This document shows positions 53,183 through 62,316 of a stretch of 64,000 nt of DNA, one piece after another. How positions within the stretch are numbered: position 1 is the first letter of the stretch; the number at the start of each line of letters is the position of its first letter. The position numbers and the translations under genes are program-made. The notes beneath the pieces are model-generated. The model was given only the letters and a program-made list of their open reading frames with translations, was not told where the DNA came from and ran no database searches. Origin of the DNA: an uncultured Dialister sp. GTDB taxonomy: Bacteria; Bacillota; Negativicutes; Veillonellales; Dialisteraceae. The stretch lies in assembly GCA_900314595.1 (NCBI GenBank), contig OMVW01000007.1, positions 1 to 64,000 of the forward strand, given 5' to 3'.

Positions 53183-53969
53183 TGGGAGGAAAAGTGATCA
53201 GTTCGCGGTCATCCGTATAAGTGAAATTACTTTTGAATCGGGAATCACGGGAATCACGGGAATTTCGGGAAACTCGGGAAGGTGGCCGCCAAATTTACAG
53301 GGCGGCCATTTTATATTTCTCTGCACGATCCATTCAAGTCACATTTGAGGAAACCGCAAAGCGTGCTGCCGGGCACCACCTTTCCAAGCTTGGAAAGGTG
53401 GCTGCGAAGCAGCCGGAAAGGTTGTTCAATCAGACAAGGCACATATGAGACTAACTGAGGAAAGAATCACAGGACAAATGAGGAAATCGGAAAGCAGTCA
53501 GGCTTCCCCCGGGGGAAGCTGGCCCGAAGGGCCTGTAAGGGCAGGAATGAAATCTTTTCGAAAGGATTCCCACAGGTTTGTGCAAAGTCCCATATAAAAT
53601 CGTGCCGCATCAGCCCCGCACCTTCCCGAAAGCCCCGAGATTCCCGACAACCCCGATACCCCCGACACAAAAGCTTTCCGGCATAGAAGTTTCCCTTCCA
53701 AATTCAGCCCCGTACAAAAACAAAATATAGCTTTTTCCCTTCCCATTGTATAGAATAATAAGAGAAAAATAAGATTCAATTTTTGCCTTTTATCTATGAA
53801 TACAAATTGGGGAACTGATGGGAGAATATATGAAAAAGCGCGCCATATGAATTGACGCGCGCCACTGCCCCGAAATCCGAAATCCGAAGTCCCAAATCCG
53901 AATTCTCTTACGTCAGGCAGCAGGTTTGGGAATACAATTAAAAATGATACTACAACAGGATGTGATACC
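53183..53969. repeat. Gene-free stretch of mixed repeats
   Basis: 53228-53312: TCGGGAATC nonamers, GGGAAGGTGGCCGCC, hairpin to GGGCGGCC. 53365-53420 and 53500-53545: ERIC-like palindromes (CACCTTTCCAAGCTTGGAAA, TTCCCCCGGGGGAAGC). 53580-53675: inverted element with a GTGCCGCATCAG half-hairpin whose second half is altered (CCCCGCAC). 53842-53905: minus-strand element with GGCGCGC hairpin and GGATTTC heptads. I see no gene. Confidence 0.6.
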
Positions 53970-55382
53970 ATGTCTAATCGTCGATGGCTGAAGGAGGAAG
54001 TTCCCCGGTGGGTGGAAGACCGGGTGATTTCCGAGGAAGCCGGAAAGAAGATTCTTTCCCGGTATAAAGGTGCCAATATAGCGGCTTATAAGGAAGCCTT
54101 TTTTATTCTGGCCATAGTCTGCATTATTGGAGGGATTTTCTTCCTCTGCGCCAGCCTCTGGAGCAGGCTTACCCAGGATGAACGGTTCCTGCTGGGCCTT
54201 GTTCCCATGGCTATTTCCTTCCTCATCATGCTTGCCGTAGTGCTGGTGGATGAAAAGATACCGGACCCGGTGGAAATGGAAGAGGAGGAAGTGCCGGAGG
54301 CCGACGAACTCCTTTCCGATTCGGAAACGCCCAGGCTTCCGAAAAAGAAGAAAACCACCTGGCATCACAAAGTGCCTGTCTTCATCCGGGAAGCAGCGGC
54401 CACCTTTCACGGGGTATGCATGCTGGGCGGTTTCTGGGTGGTATCCGATTCCTTTAAACTGACCAGTGATGCGTATTCCGGCCTGGCCCTCTCAGGCCTT
54501 CTGCTCTTCCTGCTCACCCTGGTGACCCGTTCGGCAGGCATGGGGATTCTTTACATGCTTGTGTCCGTGGGACTTTTCTATGCGGACCCCCTGCGCAGCT
54601 GGCCGAGCCTCCTTTCCTGGATTTACATGTTCCTGGCTCTCGGCTTCCTCGGATTTATGCTGAGGGAACACCGGGACCGGGCAGTGGTATGCTATTCCTG
54701 GGTATGGGCTGTGGGGACCCTTCTCCTCATATTCTGGAGCGCAGGAAATATGCTCTGGCAGACGATTTTCTTCTCTCTCGCCGCTTCCCTTACCTGGATG
54801 GCAGGGACTCTTTTCCGCTCCTACGGCCTTGGCGCTGATGCGCTCCGTTTCTTCGGGGGCATTGCGGTCTTTGCGGTATTGCTGGAAGGTTCCTACGGAA
54901 CCGTCTGGGCGGATATTACAGGAAGTTATGCTCTCTGGTTTATTTTCCTTCTCTTCCTTGCGGCGGACGGAGTGCTTCTGACGCGCATCGCAAAGAAGAA
55001 AGAATGGCTCTCTGCCCTGGCAGGTCTCACGCCTTTCATCCTGGGCCTTTCCGCACTTGTTTCCATTGTGGAAACGACGGGCGCTATCTCTGCCATGATT
55101 GTTTCCATTTATGCAGCGATCCTTGGGGTGGGAGTCATCGGGAGAGGTTTCCAGATGGACCGGCCCATGCAGAGCTGGTGCGGCGTGCTGCTCCTCGTGG
55201 GAGATGGAGCCATCCGCGTACTGGATTCCGCCCTTTCCTTTTCACAGAGAGGTCTCTTTTTCCTCGGAATCGGTGCGGCAGCCGCCTTTATTTCCTGGAT
55301 TTTCTATATAACCACAAGGCATAAAGGAAAGAAACCCGCCCACCGTCAGACGTTACCGGCAGAAGAGGAGGGAGACAAATGA
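53970..55382 (+). CDS. DUF2157-family membrane protein
   Basis: A 470-residue protein. Residues 1-40 form a soluble helical N-terminus (VPRWVEDRVISEEAGKKIL) typical of DUF2157, followed by about twelve membrane helices interrupted by an acidic loop (EMEEEEVPEADELL, about residues 108-121). It overlaps the next gene by 4 bp. The DUF2157/GDYXXLXY pair recurs in bacteria, which suggests a joint membrane complex of unknown role. Confidence 0.8.
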   Translation: MSNRRWLKEEVPRWVEDRVISEEAGKKILSRYKGANIAAYKEAFFILAIVCIIGGIFFLCASLWSRLTQDERFLLGLVPMAISFLIMLAVVLVDEKIPDPVEMEEEEVPEADELLSDSETPRLPKKKKTTWHHKVPVFIREAAATFHGVCMLGGFWVVSDSFKLTSDAYSGLALSGLLLFLLTLVTRSAGMGILYMLVSVGLFYADPLRSWPSLLSWIYMFLALGFLGFMLREHRDRAVVCYSWVWAVGTLLLIFWSAGNMLWQTIFFSLAASLTWMAGTLFRSYGLGADALRFFGGIAVFAVLLEGSYGTVWADITGSYALWFIFLLFLAADGVLLTRIAKKKEWLSALAGLTPFILGLSALVSIVETTGAISAMIVSIYAAILGVGVIGRGFQMDRPMQSWCGVLLLVGDGAIRVLDSALSFSQRGLFFLGIGAAAAFISWIFYITTRHKGKKPAHRQTLPAEEEGDK

Positions 55383-56089
55383 TGCGTAAAAAATTTGCAC
55401 TTATCCTTCTCATCATCGTCTTCGCACTGGAAGCAATCACTGTTTTCTGGATTCGCGGCGATTACCGGTCGGTCATGCTGGACGGGGCTGAATACGAAGT
55501 GCCGGCAGCCATCGATTTCAAAGGCGATTTCTATGGAAGAAATTATCTTCCTGTCTATATTCCGCTCACGGAAGCTCCCTGGAAAGGTTTCGTCACCCCG
55601 GACGTGGGGGAGGAAATTTACCTTTCCTTTGATAAGAATAAAGAAGGTCTCCTGGAAATTACCGGCGCTTCCAACCAGAAACCGGGAGGCATGTACATCA
55701 CTACCCGGGTCATTTCTGAAAATAACGGAATGGTACAGTTCAAATTCCCGGCCCATCGCCTCTACATGAATCCGGACCAGCTCAAAAAACTGGCGGTGGT
55801 GGAACTGTCCGAACGGGTCCAGGTGAAAGACGAACAGACCAAAAAAGTGGAAACCCGCCAGAAAAATGAACTCACTGCCCTCATCCATATCCGGGACGGC
55901 CGGGTGGCTATTTCCAAAGTCCTGGCCAGCGGCCAGCCCATCGAGCAGACCTTCACCACCGTCGGCAGAAACCTCTCCGTCCGCTACGCCAGAAGCGGCG
56001 CAGAAAAAGACAAGTACTATGTGAAAGAAAAAGACGATAAACCGGATACTGAGAAGGACAGCCAGAAGGCGGATAGTGAGAAAAATTAG
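55379..56089 (+). CDS. GDYXXLXY-domain membrane-anchored protein
   Basis: A 236-residue protein with an N-terminal membrane anchor (FALILLIIVFALEAITVFW) and an outer domain with GDFYGRNYLPVYIPL, a variant of the GDYxxLxY motif, and VQFKFPAHRLYMNPDQ. It ends in a Lys/Asp-rich tail. Starts by overlap with the DUF2157 gene (ATGATG). Partner protein of DUF2157 in the usual arrangement; function unknown. Confidence 0.8.
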   Translation: MMRKKFALILLIIVFALEAITVFWIRGDYRSVMLDGAEYEVPAAIDFKGDFYGRNYLPVYIPLTEAPWKGFVTPDVGEEIYLSFDKNKEGLLEITGASNQKPGGMYITTRVISENNGMVQFKFPAHRLYMNPDQLKKLAVVELSERVQVKDEQTKKVETRQKNELTALIHIRDGRVAISKVLASGQPIEQTFTTVGRNLSVRYARSGAEKDKYYVKEKDDKPDTEKDSQKADSEKN

Positions 56090-56139
56090 CAGTTAGCCCG
56101 GAACTTTGCAGATAAAACGGTTGAAGCTCATGGCTCATG

Positions 56140-56315
56140 GCTGATTGGGCCCCATTACCTATTAGCCATTAGCTATTACCTGTTATCGATTCACGGACCA
56201 CGAATCACGGACCACGAATCACGGACCACGAATCACGAATCACGGACCGTGGACCACGAACAACGAACAACGAACAACGAATCACGAACAACGAATCACG
56301 AATCACGAACAGCAC
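56140..56315. repeat. Long heptad array before sixA
   Basis: Begins with ATTAGCC/ATTACCT words (56155-56185), then about 17 heptads alternating ACGGACC, ACGAATC and ACGAACA up to 56312. The longest array in the window, and it has no hairpin next to it. Three word families follow one another. Confidence 0.8.
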
Positions 56316-56355
56316 TTTCATCGAAATACTACTACGTCGGGAGGTATGATAGAAA

Positions 56356-56832
56356 ATGTACATTATTCTCATGCGTCACGGGGAAGCGGTTCCCCAGGAA
56401 GAGGGAATGACGAATAAGGAAAGGAAACTCACGCCGAAAGGTATGCGCCAGGCGAGAAAGACCGCCCGGATCCTCAGCCGTTTCCTGAAAGATAAATCCA
56501 TCCGCATCTATACCTCTCCCTATACCCGCACCCGGCAGACCGCAGGCATTCTGGCAGAAGAATGTTTTGCCGAGGAAATCCATACGGCCGAGGAACTGCT
56601 CCAGCCGAACTGGAAGATTCTAAGAAATCATCTCATTACCGACGGGGCACCGATTGCCCTTGTTTCCCATCATCCCTTCCTGCAGTCCTATCTCCTCTCC
56701 ACCTGCAGCGCAGCCATCAAATTCGACCTGGCAGGTATTGCGGTCATTGACTATGATCTCACCTGGAATACAGGACGCCTGGTGGGCTATTTCACGAGCG
56801 GTCTGAAACAGCTGAAGAAGGAGGAAAAATGA
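56356..56832 (+). CDS. sixA: SixA-type phosphohistidine phosphatase
   Basis: A 158-residue histidine phosphatase. MRHGEA (residues 6-11) holds the catalytic [16 protein letters not shown] the second Arg; [12 protein letters not shown] the second His. SixA dephosphorylates phosphohistidine on HPt-type or PTS proteins. The stop overlaps the thiD start (ATGA), so it is the first gene of a three-gene operon. The distant adjacent histidine kinase at 63 kb need not be a partner. Confidence 0.85.
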   Translation: MYIILMRHGEAVPQEEGMTNKERKLTPKGMRQARKTARILSRFLKDKSIRIYTSPYTRTRQTAGILAEECFAEEIHTAEELLQPNWKILRNHLITDGAPIALVSHHPFLQSYLLSTCSAAIKFDLAGIAVIDYDLTWNTGRLVGYFTSGLKQLKKEEK

Positions 56833-57635
56833 TTCCCGTACTGACCATTGCAGGCTCCGATTCCTCCGGCGGGGCAGGCATCCAGGCAGACCTGAAAACA
56901 TTTGCGGCTCTTGGCACCTATGGCATGAGCTGCATTTGCGCTTTAACCGCCCAGAATACAAAAGGAGTGACCATGGTCACCAATACTCCCGTGGACATGG
57001 TCAGGGCCCAGCTTGCCGCCATTTATGACGATATCCCGCCGAAAGCGGTGAAAACCGGCATGCTTTCCACTCCGGAAATCGTGGAAACAGTTTCAGATTT
57101 CCTTATTTCCGCAGAAAAATCGCCCCTTGTGGTGGACCCGGTCATGGTGGCCACCAGCGGGGCAGTCCTTCTCGAAGAAGCAGCCATTGAAACCTATAAA
57201 AAGAAACTGATACCCATAGCCACATTGATTACGCCAAATATTCCCGAGGCCAAAGTCCTCTCGGGCCTTCCCATTGAAAATACGGAAGATATGAAAAAAG
57301 CGGCGGAAAAGCTCATGGACTACGGCTGCCGGGCAGTCCTCGTCAAAGGGGGACACCTGGTGGAAGATGCAAAGGATATCCTCTTTGATGGAAATCAATT
57401 TTATTCCTTCATCGGGGATAGGGTGGAAACGGAAAATACCCACGGCACCGGCTGTACGCTTTCTTCCGCGATTGCCGCTGGAATGGCGAAAGGACTCTCT
57501 CTTCCCGAAGCAGTGAAAGAAGCAAAGAAATATATGGAAGGCGCTATCAAAAAAGCGGCGAAAGATTCCGTGGGTCACGGCCACGGACCGGTCCATCACT
57601 TCTGGTTTTACGACAAGTGGGGTGAAATGAATTGA
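56829..57635 (+). CDS. thiD: Hydroxymethylpyrimidine/phosphomethylpyrimidine kinase
   Basis: A 268-residue ribokinase-fold enzyme that phosphorylates HMP and HMP-P in thiamine synthesis; some members act on pyridoxine. [20 protein letters not shown] is the N-terminal signature, [16 protein letters not shown] binds substrate, and [15 protein letters not shown] is the anion hole with the catalytic Asp position taken by Cys-rich GTGC as usual for ThiD. Middle gene of the sixA-thiD-yfbR operon, with overlaps at both ends. No other thiamine gene or TPP riboswitch in the window. Confidence 0.93.
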   Translation: MIPVLTIAGSDSSGGAGIQADLKTFAALGTYGMSCICALTAQNTKGVTMVTNTPVDMVRAQLAAIYDDIPPKAVKTGMLSTPEIVETVSDFLISAEKSPLVVDPVMVATSGAVLLEEAAIETYKKKLIPIATLITPNIPEAKVLSGLPIENTEDMKKAAEKLMDYGCRAVLVKGGHLVEDAKDILFDGNQFYSFIGDRVETENTHGTGCTLSSAIAAGMAKGLSLPEAVKEAKKYMEGAIKKAAKDSVGHGHGPVHHFWFYDKWGEMN

Positions 57636-58213
57636 GCTATCCCTTCTTTGCCCTTATGGCAAGAATGAAATACATCACCCGCTGGGGTCTCATGCGGAAT
57701 TCCATTTCCGAAAATGATGCGGAACACACCCTGCAGACAGTCATGATCGCTCACTGCCTGGCGGTGATTCGCAGAGATATATTTCATCAGGAAGCAGACC
57801 CGGAAAGAGCGGCCATGCTGGCCCTTTACCACGATGCCAGTGAAGTCTTCACCGGCGATATGCCCACCCCTGTGAAATATTTCACCAGCGACCTTCATAA
57901 GCAGTACGAAAAAATAGAAGACCAGGCGAGAGAAAAACTCCTCGCCACCCTTCCGGAAGAGCTGAAACCCTCCTTTTCCCCCTACGTGGTGGACATGGAA
58001 AAAGACGAACTCTGGCCCCTCGCCAAAGCGGCAGATACCCTCTCCGCCTACTTCAAATGCATGGAAGAACTGAGAGATGGAAATACCGAATTCCGCGAAG
58101 CCTACCGGTCCATCGGCGAAAAACTCAAAAAACTTCATTATCCCGAAGTAGACTGGTTCATGGAACACTTTGCGGACAGCTTCTCGAAAACTTTGGATGA
58201 ACTGAACAGATAG
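57632..58213 (+). CDS. yfbR: YfbR-type 5'-deoxynucleotidase
   Basis: A 193-residue HD-domain phosphohydrolase. NDAEHTLQTVMIAH gives the first His, ALYHDASEVFTGD the HD pair plus the YfbR-typical E-VFTGD, and AKAADTLSAYFKCMEEL the last Asp. It converts dNMPs to deoxynucleosides. The best start is TTG 57632, overlapping the thiD stop (TTGA); GGGGTGA lies upstream and the encoded [12 protein letters not shown] fits the family start. Confidence 0.9.
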   Translation: MSYPFFALMARMKYITRWGLMRNSISENDAEHTLQTVMIAHCLAVIRRDIFHQEADPERAAMLALYHDASEVFTGDMPTPVKYFTSDLHKQYEKIEDQAREKLLATLPEELKPSFSPYVVDMEKDELWPLAKAADTLSAYFKCMEELRDGNTEFREAYRSIGEKLKKLHYPEVDWFMEHFADSFSKTLDELNR

Positions 58214-58890
58214 CCCTTAGTAGTTAGTGATAAGTGAAATGGGTACCTTGAAATAGTCAGGGTGCCTGTTTTTTATTGGAAACTTCAAGGTGAAATCACT
58301 TTTGAATCGGGAATGTCGGGATTCCCGGGGATATCGGGATTGTCGGGAAGGTGGCGGCCTGATGGCCGCCGGGTATTTATGGGGAATGTACACAGACGGG
58401 GTTGAAATGCCGGTAAACATAGAAAATGAGACTGACTGACGAAACATACTCGTGACAAATGAGGAAATCCATAGTCGACAGGCTCTCCCTTCGGGAGAGC
58501 TCCGCGATAGCGGTGAGAGGGCAAATCGATTCGAAGAATCGATAATTACGATACTTCTCATTAAAGTTCTCAAATGCCGGAGAATCTATCTGTTGCGAAC
58601 CGGTGGGGGGGGAAGATTGACGCTTGAAGAAATGAATGAGCTTCTCACATATATGAATAGGCAAACATCCATTATCCCATCCGCCCTTCGGACACCTTCC
58701 CATCCAGGGAAGGTGGTGACCGGTAGAATGGCAAGCTGAACAGCCATTTACACCTGGTTCCGTTAGTGCAGGTATATAAAAACGGCGTGCTTCATCAATC
58801 TGATGCACGCCACCACCACTTACCACTACCCACTTATCACCGGCTGCTGCTTTCTTCTCTAATCACTAAGCACTAAAAATTTTCAGGAAA
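58214..58890. repeat. Gene-free stretch of word-array and ERIC-like repeats
   Basis: 58216-58276: TTAGTAG/GTGATAA words and a GGTACC/GGGTGCC hairpin with six T (yfbR terminator). 58300-58398: TCGGGAATG nonamers, GGCGGCC/GGCCGCC hairpin, TATTTATGGGGAATGTAC tail. 58480-58525 and 58685-58735: ERIC-like (GGCTCTCCCTTCGGGAGAGC; CACCTTCCCATCCAGGGAAG). 58790-58880: a CACTTACC heptad block and ACTAAGC words. No gene. Confidence 0.65.
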
Positions 58891-58921
58891 AATGTTCAAA
58901 AAGCCGATGTTAACCTTGAAG

Positions 58922-58950
58922 TTGACGAGCTGTTGTTATATCATTACATA
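58922..58950 (+). promoter_or_regulatory. Putative bioY promoter with nearby palindromes
   Basis: TTGACG (58922-58927), 17-bp spacer, TACATA (58945-58950). TTACATATGTAA (58944-58955) is a perfect palindrome on the -10 region, and TGTTAACA (58985-58992) lies before the start. Either could bind a repressor such as BirA, but spacing does not fit the usual BirA operator. Confidence 0.45.
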
Positions 58951-59006
58951 TGTAAACGTCATATATTTAAAAGTGATGACATAATGTTAACAATGAGGTG
59001 GAAGTC

Positions 59007-59579
59007 ATGGTTAGAGGAGAAGCTGCCATTGATGGCAGGACGAAGTCTAAAGAAGTTGTTTCCTTTGGTTTATTTACTGCATTGATTGCTATTGGCGCAT
59101 TCATCCGGATTCCGGTGCCGGTTTGTCCCTTTACCCTGCAGCTTTTGTTTACGACTCTGGCAGGGCTGATTCTGGGAAGCCGAAAGGGCGCTCTTTCCGT
59201 AGCTCTGTACGTAGTGCTGGGCCTGGCGGGCGTACCGGTCTTTACCGAAGGCGGCGGACCGTCCTATATTTTCCAGCCCACTTTTGGCTACCTCATCGGA
59301 TTTATCCTTGGCGCATGGCTCACAGGCAAAATCCGCGAATCTTTCGATACATGGTCTTTCGGCAAGGTACTCTTTGCCAATCTCGCAGGCCTTGCGGTGG
59401 TTTACCTGCTGGGCATGATTTATGTGTATATCATCAACAATTTCTATCTGGGAACACCCATTGGCATCTGGCCGGTGGTTCTCTACTGCTTCATTCTGGC
59501 CGTTCCCGGTGATATCTGCCTCTGCATCCTGGCAGCCGTCCTCTCCGGACGCCTGGCTAGAGCAGTTGGAATTGACTGA
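59007..59579 (+). CDS. bioY: Biotin ECF transporter substrate-binding protein BioY
   Basis: A 190-residue membrane protein with six helices. FIRIPVPVCPFTLQLLFTTLAG is the BioY signature (outline), and GGGPSYIFQPTFGYLIGF lines the biotin site. It captures biotin and works with an ECF energising module or alone. I use ATG 59007 behind AGGTGG; the GTG at 58998 lies inside that site. The word-array hairpin after it probably separates its transcript from bioD. Confidence 0.93.
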   Translation: MVRGEAAIDGRTKSKEVVSFGLFTALIAIGAFIRIPVPVCPFTLQLLFTTLAGLILGSRKGALSVALYVVLGLAGVPVFTEGGGPSYIFQPTFGYLIGFILGAWLTGKIRESFDTWSFGKVLFANLAGLAVVYLLGMIYVYIINNFYLGTPIGIWPVVLYCFILAVPGDICLCILAAVLSGRLARAVGID

Positions 59580-59599
59580 ATGAAAAAATAAAACCTGAT

Positions 59600-59765
59600 T
59601 CAGGAATCTTTTGAATCGGGATTGTCGGGAGTCTCGGGACTATCGGGGCTGTCGGGATGGATATGGCTGGCTGCGCCAGCCAATCTTACTGATGGGGCCT
59701 TTGGCCTGCCCAGTCGGGACTGCCATTAACTATTACCCATTACCCATTAGCTATTAGCTTTTTTA
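59600..59765 (+). repeat. Word-array/hairpin element between bioY and bioD
   Basis: 59612-59690: TCGGGATTG/TCGGGAGTC nonamers, a GGATGGATATGG junction and the GGCTGGCTGCGCCAGCC hairpin without a strong T-run. 59725-59762: CATTACC/TATTAGC heptads. Confidence 0.7.
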
Positions 59766-59797
59766 TTTCATCTTATTTCCGAAAGAAGGTATTTTTC

Positions 59798-60472
59798 ATG
59801 AGTAAAGGATTGTTTATCACCGGAACGGACACGGACATCGGCAAGACCTATGTGACCGCCCTCATTGTGAAGACCATGAGACAGGCAGGGTATGACGCGG
59901 GCTACTACAAGGCAGCCATCAGCGGGGCACCCACAGTGGCTGCTTCCGATGCGGGATTTGTGAATCAATTCGCAGATATCAATGAACCGGAGGATATGAT
60001 CCTTTCTTACCTTTACCAGCATGCCGTTTCCCCGCATCTGGCCGCAAAGCTCGAAGGTCATCCACTGGAAAAAGAAGTGATCCTCAAAGCCTGGAAACGG
60101 GTGACTGAGAGATATCCCTACGTAACAATGGAAGGTTCCGGCGGTATCGTATGCCCCATCCGTCACGATGAAAAGGCAGTATACTATCTGGAAGACATCA
60201 TTCACTGGCTGAACCTTTCCGTCCTGGTCATTGCCGATGCAGGACTGGGTACCATCAATCATGTGGTTACCACCTGCGAATATATCAGAAACAGAAATAT
60301 TCCGATTCAGGGAATCATTCTGAACAACTGGAAGGGCGGAGTGATGGAAGAAGACAATGTGAAGATGATTGAAGAAATCACAAAGGTCAAAGTCATTGCC
60401 AAAGTGAAAAAAGGCGATACCATCCTTGATATCGATCCGAAAGTTCTGGCCGCATGTTATCAGGAAGTGTAA
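59798..60472 (+). CDS. bioD: Dethiobiotin synthetase
   Basis: A 224-residue P-loop carboligase that makes the ureido ring of dethiobiotin from DAPA, CO2 and ATP. FITGTDTDIGKTYVTA holds the P-loop (residues 8-16), YYKAAISGA the DAPA-binding Lys region, and TMEGSGGIVCPI the third motif. Followed after 14 bp by bioA, so the pair is co-transcribed. Confidence 0.93.
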   Translation: MSKGLFITGTDTDIGKTYVTALIVKTMRQAGYDAGYYKAAISGAPTVAASDAGFVNQFADINEPEDMILSYLYQHAVSPHLAAKLEGHPLEKEVILKAWKRVTERYPYVTMEGSGGIVCPIRHDEKAVYYLEDIIHWLNLSVLVIADAGLGTINHVVTTCEYIRNRNIPIQGIILNNWKGGVMEEDNVKMIEEITKVKVIAKVKKGDTILDIDPKVLAACYQEV

Positions 60473-60486
60473 TGGGGGAAAATGAA

Positions 60487-61836
60487 ATGGCAATCAATTG
60501 GGAAGAAGAAGATAAAAAATACATCTGGCATCCTGCCATGCAGATGAAGGATAATGAAGTATTTCCACCGGTAGTCGTAGACCATGCAAAAGGCGTCTAC
60601 CTCTATGATACCCACGGAAAGGAATACCTGGACATTATTTCCTCCTGGTGGTGCAACCTGCTGGGTCACTGCAATCCGGAAATCAATGAAGCTTTAAAGC
60701 AGCAGATCGACCAGCTGGAACATGTCATTTTTACCAACTTCACCCACAAACCGGCTATCGAGCTCTGCCGTGAACTGGAACCGCTCCTGCCGAAGGGACT
60801 CACGAAATTCACTTTCCATGACAATGGTTCTTCCTCTGTCGAAGCAGCCCTCAAAATGGCTTTCCAGTACCAGTACCAGACCGGTCATCCGGAAAGGACC
60901 CGCTTCATGTGCCTCCCGGAATCCTACCATGGCGAAACCATCGGCGCTCTTTCCGTTGGATCCATGGACCTCTATGCGAGGATTTTCCATCCTATGCTGA
61001 TGAATAATATCCACTTCAAAGGCCTTGACTGCTACCGCTGCCCCTATGGCAAGACGAGAGAAACCTGCCAGGTAGAATGCTTCGAAGACGCGGAAAAAGC
61101 CTTTGAGAAATACGGGAAAGAAACAGTAGCCTGCATTGTGGAACCGATCCTCCAGGGGGCTGCGGGCATGAGAATCTATCCGGCCGAATACCTCAGAAAA
61201 CTCAGGAAACTCTGCGATGAATACGGAGTCCTCCTCATCGACGATGAAATTGCAGCCGGTTTCGGCAGGACCGGCAAGCTCTTTGCCATCGAACACGCCG
61301 GAGTTTCCCCGGATATCCTCTGCACCTCCAAGGGCCTCACCGCCGGTTACATGCCTATGTCCATCACCATTACCACCGACAAGGTGTATGATGCATTCTA
61401 TGACGACTATGGCACCCATAAAGCTTTCGTCCACAGCCATACCTATGCAGGCAACCCCATGGGCTGCGCTATCGCCCTGACGGTGCTGAAAATCATGAAA
61501 CGGGACCATCTCCTTGAGAAAGTCAATGAAAACGGGAAATATCTCCATGAAAAACTGATGGAAGCCCTTGGAAATCACAAGAATATGGGCGAAATCCGTC
61601 ACATCGGACTCATCAATGCCATGGAACTCGTAGAAGACCCGAAGACAAAGAAAGCCTTCGACCCCTCCCGCCGCATCGGCTGGCATATTTTCAGAAAAGC
61701 CATGGACCTGGGCCTCGTACTCCGTCCAATGGGAGACATCATCTACTTCAACCCGCCCCTTAACATTTCCAGAGAAGATATGGATAAGGCAGTGGCTCTG
61801 TGCAAACAGGCAGTGGAAGAAGTGCTGGGGGAATGA
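60487..61836 (+). CDS. bioA: Adenosylmethionine-8-amino-7-oxononanoate aminotransferase
   Basis: A 449-residue class III PLP aminotransferase that converts KAPA to DAPA, the step before BioD. IWHPAMQMKDN and SSWWCNLLGHCNPEIN are BioA-specific; LIDDEIAAGFGRTGKL gives the cofactor Asp and CTSKGLTAGYMP the Schiff-base Lys. ATG 60487 has GGGGG 8 bases upstream; earlier in-frame starts overlap bioD. BioF and BioB are not in this window, so the pathway is completed elsewhere or fed by uptake of intermediates. Confidence 0.93.
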   Translation: MAINWEEEDKKYIWHPAMQMKDNEVFPPVVVDHAKGVYLYDTHGKEYLDIISSWWCNLLGHCNPEINEALKQQIDQLEHVIFTNFTHKPAIELCRELEPLLPKGLTKFTFHDNGSSSVEAALKMAFQYQYQTGHPERTRFMCLPESYHGETIGALSVGSMDLYARIFHPMLMNNIHFKGLDCYRCPYGKTRETCQVECFEDAEKAFEKYGKETVACIVEPILQGAAGMRIYPAEYLRKLRKLCDEYGVLLIDDEIAAGFGRTGKLFAIEHAGVSPDILCTSKGLTAGYMPMSITITTDKVYDAFYDDYGTHKAFVHSHTYAGNPMGCAIALTVLKIMKRDHLLEKVNENGKYLHEKLMEALGNHKNMGEIRHIGLINAMELVEDPKTKKAFDPSRRIGWHIFRKAMDLGLVLRPMGDIIYFNPPLNISREDMDKAVALCKQAVEEVLGE

Positions 61837-62165
61837 GTGATTAGTTATTAGTTGCAAGTGGTAAGTGAAGGTGGACGCCTTAAATTTATAAAGGCGCCCA
61901 TTTTTTATAAAATAAAAACGCCGGTCAATCATAACCGATTGGCCGGCGTCTTTTTAATATATATTTTCTGCACGTTTCATTCTGCTTTCTAACGGCTAAC
62001 GGCTAACTGCTGAAAATTTCACTCTCAGATATACGGCACTTTTTTCGACTTGCACGGATAAAACACCTATCCGCCGGCTCTGCCGGCACCTTCCCATCCA
62101 GGACAGGTGACCGGTAGAATGGCAGACTTTATGGTCATTAGTACCTGGTTCCGTTAGTGCAGGCA
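61837..62165. repeat. bioA 3' region: heptads, element hairpin, bidirectional terminator, ERIC-like repeat
   Basis: 61842-61910: ATTAGTT/GTGGTAA heptads, GTGAAGGTGG, GGACGCC/GGCGCCC hairpin with six T. 61915-61955: ACGCCGG..ATTGG / CCGGCGT stem with T-runs on both sides. 62075-62125: ERIC-like palindrome (CACCTTCCCATCCAGGACAG). Confidence 0.7.
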
Positions 62166-62167
62166 TA

Positions 62168-62316
62168 TAAAAAGGCGCGCTTCATAAATCTAATGCGCGC
62201 CACCACCACTTATCACTTACCACTTATCACTTACCACTTTGCACTTATCACTGGCTGTAGTTTTCGAATTTCTAACAGCTAACGGCTGACTGCTAACTAC
62301 TAAAAACTAAAAACTC
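62168..62316 (-). terminator. Terminator and heptad arrays after the LytTR regulator
   Basis: GGCGCGC (62174-62180) pairs with GCGCGCC (62195-62201), T-run on the minus strand. Between the stop and this hairpin lie TTTTTAG/GTTAGCA heptads (62270-62316) and GTGATAA/GTGGTAA heptads (62203-62250). Confidence 0.75.

Noticed and set aside
56829..57635. TPP riboswitch for thiD
   Set aside because: thiD overlaps sixA, and the sequence before sixA is a heptad array without the conserved riboswitch core.
58985..58992. BirA operator before bioY
   Set aside because: TGTTAACA is only half of the expected pair; the other GTTAAC lies about 75 bp away, outside the usual 14-16 bp spacing.
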